Shown: positions 60,396-64,000 of the stretch, piece after piece
Layout: each line of letters starts with the position of its first letter
How positions within the stretch are numbered: the stretch's first letter is position 1
Assembly (NCBI GenBank): GCA_016795545.1
Contig: JAEUGX010000074.1
Coordinates: forward strand, 1-64,000
Length of the DNA stretch: 64,000 nt
Source: Opitutaceae bacterium
GTDB lineage: Bacteria; Verrucomicrobiota; Verrucomicrobiia; Opitutales; Opitutaceae
Direction of reading: 5' to 3'
Notes under the pieces: model-generated
What the model saw: the letters and a program-made list of their open reading frames with translations, nothing else
Told to the model about the DNA's origin: nothing
The model's database searches: none
Program-made: the position numbers and the translations under genes

Positions 60396-63167
60396 TCAGA
60401 AGGTGAAGTCCAGCCCGAGGCGGTAGTCGCGGCCGAGGAGGCGGCTGTACTGCATCAGGTTGAACACGCCCGTCGAGCGCTGTTCCGGCTCGCGGTTCAG
60501 GTTGCGCACGGAGCCGGTGACGGCGTAGCGGCTGTTGATCTTGTAGCGGAACAGCACGTCGATCTGGCCGCGCGGCACGCGATAGCGGTCCGAGAGGATG
60601 TCGGAACCGAGCGTCTCGATCTGCTCATCCGAGTAGCTGTAGGCGACGCGGCCCGAGAACTTGGAGTTCTCGTAGAAGAACGTGACGTTGGCGATCCGGC
60701 TCGGCTGGCGGAAGAACGGCAGGTCGTCGTTCGGCCGGAGCGGCACCTTCACCTCGGAGCTGATCATGGTGAAGTTCGCATCGATGCCGAAGCCGTCGAA
60801 CGGAGCCGGCAGGAAGGTGAACGGCTGGTAGACGTTGAACTCCACGCCCGAGATCTTGCCGCTGGTCGCATTGCGCGTGCTGCTGACCGAGAGGCTCTGG
60901 AGGGCGATGCCGCTGTACACGACGTTCTCCAGCGTCTCCGAGTAGCCGTAGATCGGGTTGTCGATGTCCTTGCGGAAGGCGGCGACGGAGATGATGCCGT
61001 TGCCCCTCGGGTAGTACTCGAGCGACAGGTCGATGTTGGTGGCGTCGAACGGCTCGAGCTCGGGGTTGCCGACGCTGAGGGTGCCGCTGTAGGGGAAGTT
61101 CGGGTTCAGGGCGCCGCTGCCGAGCGGGTCGTAGCGGAACCGGGCCAGCGGACGCGCATCCTCGTAGGCGGGGCGGCCGATGGTCTGGGTGATCGCGGCG
61201 CGCATGAGGAGCCGGTCGGTGAACCGGTAGACGGCCTGGAGGTTGGGGAAGATCTTGTCGTAGCTGGTGGTGCCCGAGGTCGGGAACCGGCCGATGATGG
61301 TCGTGCCGGCATTGCGGACCTGGACGGCGCGGATCGTGGCATCGGTCTTCTCCCAGCGCAGGCCGCCGAGCACGGTCAGCTTGTTGATGTCGATGCTGCC
61401 CATCACGTAGCCCGCGTAGATGTACTCATCGATGTCATAGTCGTCCTCGATCTGGTTGGGGATCGAATCCGCCGGGTCGTAGACCACGAGCGACGGGTTG
61501 GCATTGATGAAGTCCCAGGTCGGGAAGTGGTTGATCAGGAATCCGCTCTGGTAGCGGCCGTTGTAGACCGGGACCGAGGGCAGCACGCCGATGTTGGCCA
61601 GGGACCAGTTGCCGACCGGGACGAGGCGGTAGGACTCGAGGTCGACCATGCGGGAGCGCTGGATGTACTTCACGCCGGTCTTGAGGTAGCCGGGGCGGCC
61701 CAGGATGTTCTCCGAGTCCCAGCGCACGTCGAACTTCGCGCTCATCGTGTCCTCGTCGACCAGGCCGGTGTCGTCGCGCGTACGGCGCAGCGTGTACTTG
61801 CTCGGCGTGTCGATGGCGGGATCGACCTCCCAGCGGACGAAGTCGAAGGCGCCGATGTCGAAGGTCATCGGGCCGGAGCCGCGGTTCGGATCCGCCGTGG
61901 TGCCGCCGGCGTTGCGGAAGGCCAGGATGCGGTTGGAGGGTGTACGCTCCTCGGCCGCGGAGTAGGTCAGCATGGGCTCGAAGGTGAAGGCGCCGACGGT
62001 CTTCTTGCCGCCGACGACCACGTTGATGAGCTCCTGCTCGGTGAAGGTGCGGAAGTCGCGGCGCTCGGTGCGGGTGCCCGAGCCGAGGAACGTGCCGGTG
62101 GTGGGCGACGTGAGCGTCACGCCGGCCGCCTGATTGTTGACGGAGTGCAGCACCTCGACGGTGTGCTCGAAGCGCTTCGTGCCGGAATAGCTCGGGCGGA
62201 TGTAGAAGCGGGTGCTGTCATCCGGACGGAATTCGAACGTCAGGTTGCCGCCCCAGCGCTTCAGGTTGCCCTCCTCCGGCTTGATCTCGAAGCCGTTGGG
62301 GAGGTAGATGTTCGAGCCGTTGATGTTGCGGAGGTTCCAGCTGGTCTGCAGCCAGTGGTTGGAATAGTCGCGCTGGTCGTAGCTGGCGCTGGCCGCGATG
62401 CCCCACTTGCGATCCGGGCCGAACTGGTCGGAGAAGGTCACCTTCGCCTCGTAGTTCTGCTTGTCCGTGTCCTCATTCGAATTGCCGACCACCGAGCCGG
62501 CGATGAACCGGCCCTTGCGGTCGAACGGGCTGGCGGACTTGATGTTGATCGTGCCGCCGAGCGAGTTGGCGTCGAGGTCGGGCGTGACGCTCTTGACCAC
62601 CTCGATCTGCGAGATGTCTCCCGCGCCCAGCGTGTCGAGCGGAACGGCCCGGCCGAGGCGGCTGCCGCCGGGGGCCGCGAGGATGGCGCCGTCCAGCAGC
62701 ACCTGGTTGAGGTTCGGCTCGACGCCGCGGATGCTGATGTAGCGGCCTTCACCCTGCTGGAGACCGGTGATGCTCACGCCGGGCACGCGGGCCACGGCCT
62801 CGGCCGCGTTGCGGTCCGGCAGATTGCCGATCGAGTCGGCTGAGATGAGGTCCGCAATGTTGGGCTGGCTCTGCTTCTGCTGCAGCGCGCGGGCGCGGCC
62901 TTCGCGGTAGCCCTCGACGACCAGCTTATCGAGCTGCAAGGTCTCGTCGCCCATCTGGATCGCCAGCGGCACCGCGCCGCTGGCCGGAACGCTGACCGAA
63001 GTCGTCTTGTTCTCGTAGCCGATGTAGCTGACGCGGACGCTGTAGTTGCCTTCCGCCAGCTCCAGGAAACTGAACCGGCCGCCACTATCCGCGGTGGTCG
63101 TGCGTCCGGTTTCCACCAAGGTGACCGTCGCACCCGGGAGAAAGCCTTTGTTGGAAGCGTCGGACAC
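60396..63167 (-). CDS. TonB-dependent receptor, signal peptide out of frame with the only ATG
   Basis: This is an outer-membrane receptor of about 923 residues. A CarboxypepD_reg-like domain (about 1-75, SFLELAEGNYSVRVSYIGYE) precedes the plug (about 95-215, GVSITGLQQGEGRYISIRGV). A 22-strand barrel ends in LGLDFTF, the expected aromatic C-terminus. It resembles polysaccharide/siderophore receptors of the Verrucomicrobiota. Upstream of GTG 63167 the same frame encodes a signal peptide (LLARAFLAALGIGLAVQPLQ), but no start codon is in frame. The ATG at 63265-63267 is one base off. Either a frameshift or sequencing error, or use of a rare start, is implied. Confidence 0.85.
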   Translation of the reverse strand: MSDASNKGFLPGATVTLVETGRTTTADSGGRFSFLELAEGNYSVRVSYIGYENKTTSVSVPASGAVPLAIQMGDETLQLDKLVVEGYREGRARALQQKQSQPNIADLISADSIGNLPDRNAAEAVARVPGVSITGLQQGEGRYISIRGVEPNLNQVLLDGAILAAPGGSRLGRAVPLDTLGAGDISQIEVVKSVTPDLDANSLGGTINIKSASPFDRKGRFIAGSVVGNSNEDTDKQNYEAKVTFSDQFGPDRKWGIAASASYDQRDYSNHWLQTSWNLRNINGSNIYLPNGFEIKPEEGNLKRWGGNLTFEFRPDDSTRFYIRPSYSGTKRFEHTVEVLHSVNNQAAGVTLTSPTTGTFLGSGTRTERRDFRTFTEQELINVVVGGKKTVGAFTFEPMLTYSAAEERTPSNRILAFRNAGGTTADPNRGSGPMTFDIGAFDFVRWEVDPAIDTPSKYTLRRTRDDTGLVDEDTMSAKFDVRWDSENILGRPGYLKTGVKYIQRSRMVDLESYRLVPVGNWSLANIGVLPSVPVYNGRYQSGFLINHFPTWDFINANPSLVVYDPADSIPNQIEDDYDIDEYIYAGYVMGSIDINKLTVLGGLRWEKTDATIRAVQVRNAGTTIIGRFPTSGTTSYDKIFPNLQAVYRFTDRLLMRAAITQTIGRPAYEDARPLARFRYDPLGSGALNPNFPYSGTLSVGNPELEPFDATNIDLSLEYYPRGNGIISVAAFRKDIDNPIYGYSETLENVVYSGIALQSLSVSSTRNATSGKISGVEFNVYQPFTFLPAPFDGFGIDANFTMISSEVKVPLRPNDDLPFFRQPSRIANVTFFYENSKFSGRVAYSYSDEQIETLGSDILSDRYRVPRGQIDVLFRYKINSRYAVTGSVRNLNREPEQRSTGVFNLMQYSRLLGRDYRLGLDFTF

Positions 63168-63267
63168 GACGCCGATAATATCGCCAGCCTGAAGCGGTTG
63201 AACCGCGAGTCCAATGCCGAGCGCAGCCAGGAAGGCGCGCGCAAGCAGGGTTTGCTTTAGTGATCAT

Positions 63268-63545
63268 GGGGGTGAGGGAGGTGATCCATCCACGCACCAG
63301 ATGCCAAACGAAGGGGTAAATAGCCCTAGTTGGACTCTCGTGCGACGTGGGGTTAGGGGTTAGAGTGGTGCCAGAAAGACTGTGAAATAATTGCCTGTCA
63401 ACTGTTGAAATAAGCTGCGCAAAGATCGAACGATATACGTGAAGATACTTTCTTCATGCTTACTCAACCGTAATTATTCGAATTAAGTTAAACTTGGGTA
63501 GCAATTAACACAATCGTAACCCGTTTTTGAAATATCTATTCTATT
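63268..63545. other. AT-rich intergenic region before the TonB receptor gene
   Basis: This is the most AT-rich stretch in the window and probably holds the receptor promoter. TTAAACTTGGGTAG at 63488-63501 recurs as TTTAACTTGGGTAG at 63552-63565, 64 bases apart, the latter inside the 3' end of the kinase gene. No gene was seen. Confidence 0.5.
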
Positions 63546-63998
63546 TCAGGATTTAACTTGGGTAGATCGTCGAAGATTCGCCCAAACCGAATCCGAGCCA
63601 AAGCCACCGGGTTTGATGACGACCCATTTGGGATTGGAGGGGCGGGTGGAAGTGGCGGCGGTAAGCACGACTCCGGTTTCCGCTTCCTGCAGCAGATCGA
63701 GCCGGCGGATGTCCAGGCTGGCGCAAAGAGCCTGCGCGGTTTCGCCGCCGGTGGCGACGAGCAGTTCGGGTGGGGATCCGCGCGCGGCCAAGGCGGTGAC
63801 GACTTCGCGCAGCCAGGCGACCGGCGACGCCGGGTCGACGGGGCCGCAGCTGCGGGTGAGGGCCACGGCGGCGGCGCCGGAGACGGCCAGTGTGGCGGCG
63901 ATGTCGGCGACCGCCTGCGCCCGTCGGTCGGCGGAAGCGTCGACCTCGTGCAGCGGCACGCCGCACTCGTCGCGGAGCTTTTCGAGCTGGCGGCGGCT
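63546..63998 (-). CDS. four-carbon acid-sugar kinase family protein, C-terminal part (truncated by the window)
   Basis: About 150 residues are inside the window, in one open frame to the edge. ELLVATGGETAQALCASLDI then RRLDLLQEAETGVVLTAATS and KWVVIKPGGFGSDSVW match the C-terminal nucleotide-binding part of OtnK/DUF1537 kinases, which phosphorylate tetronate-type or related 4-carbon acid sugars. The N-terminus and start codon are outside. It precedes the TonB receptor gene on the same strand, consistent with a sugar-acid utilisation locus. Confidence 0.8.
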   Translation of the reverse strand, partial: SRRQLEKLRDECGVPLHEVDASADRRAQAVADIAATLAVSGAAAVALTRSCGPVDPASPVAWLREVVTALAARGSPPELLVATGGETAQALCASLDIRRLDLLQEAETGVVLTAATSTRPSNPKWVVIKPGGFGSDSVWANLRRSTQVKS

Positions 63999-64000
63999 TC

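Noticed and set aside
59961..62843. Long plus-strand open frame opposite the TonB receptor and beta-helix genes
   Set aside because: Arg/Val/Ala-rich antisense frame with no family signature; the receptor on the other strand has full domain structure.

Overview
The window is GC-rich throughout except for short intergenic patches. It looks like a chromosomal piece of an Opitutaceae-like member of the Verrucomicrobiota. This is an inference from gene content: a PEP-CTERM protein, a large TonB-dependent receptor, Tat-exported enolase-superfamily enzymes, a formylglycine sulfatase with its activating enzyme, glycoside hydrolases and sodium-solute symport, together with Gram-negative lipoproteins and efflux parts. 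No rRNA, tRNA or CRISPR array was recognised.

Region 1 (about 1-13 kb) is accessory in character. It opens with the end of an IS3-family element, a frameshifted HigA-type antitoxin remnant and an intact HipB/HipA pair with a palindromic operator. Scattered single genes follow: a ClC chloride/proton antiporter, 3-methyladenine glycosylase I, an Ldh_2 oxidoreductase, an Nramp-like transporter, a GreA-like protein, a Tat-exported protein and small hypotheticals. A short dispersed intergenic repeat (core TAGTCTGTCCCTTAC) recurs about ten times here, including an exact tandem pair and an inverted pair, and was not seen in the other 52 kb.

Region 2 (13-29 kb) holds alpha/beta hydrolases, an ASCH protein, two paralogous secreted beta-propeller proteins, an enolase-superfamily dehydratase, a YqjM-type flavin oxidoreductase, an AHSA1 protein and a secreted GH31 glycosidase. 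Region 3 (29-38 kb) is a minus-strand MacAB/TolC-like ABC efflux locus (permease, ATPase, HlyD adaptor, outer-membrane factor and accessory exported proteins). It lies beside a PAS histidine kinase, a LuxR-type response regulator and a GlxA-type AraC regulator. Related promoter-like motifs precede three minus-strand transcription units here, and one of them also lies in front of the kinase gene.

Region 4 (38.7-47.6 kb) is a compact catabolic operon divergent from a PocR/AraC regulator: zinc alcohol dehydrogenase, acid-sugar dehydratase, RraA-like aldolase, PIG-L deacetylase, DUF4380 protein, SSS symporter, then a secreted sulfatase. Four of the junctions overlap as ATGA. Region 5 (47.7-53.4 kb) has a perfect 28-bp inverted repeat, purC, a CNNM/CorC-type protein, a DAACS symporter and a SAM hydrolase-like protein with a signal peptide. 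Region 6 (53.4-64 kb, minus strand) has a PEP-CTERM protein with 525-bp tandem repeats, the formylglycine-generating enzyme, a Tat-exported enolase-family protein, a GH28-like beta-helix protein, a TonB receptor whose signal peptide is out of frame with the only nearby ATG, and the C-terminus of a four-carbon acid-sugar kinase. Taken together, regions 2, 4 and 6 suggest uptake and breakdown of sulfated or acidic polysaccharides.
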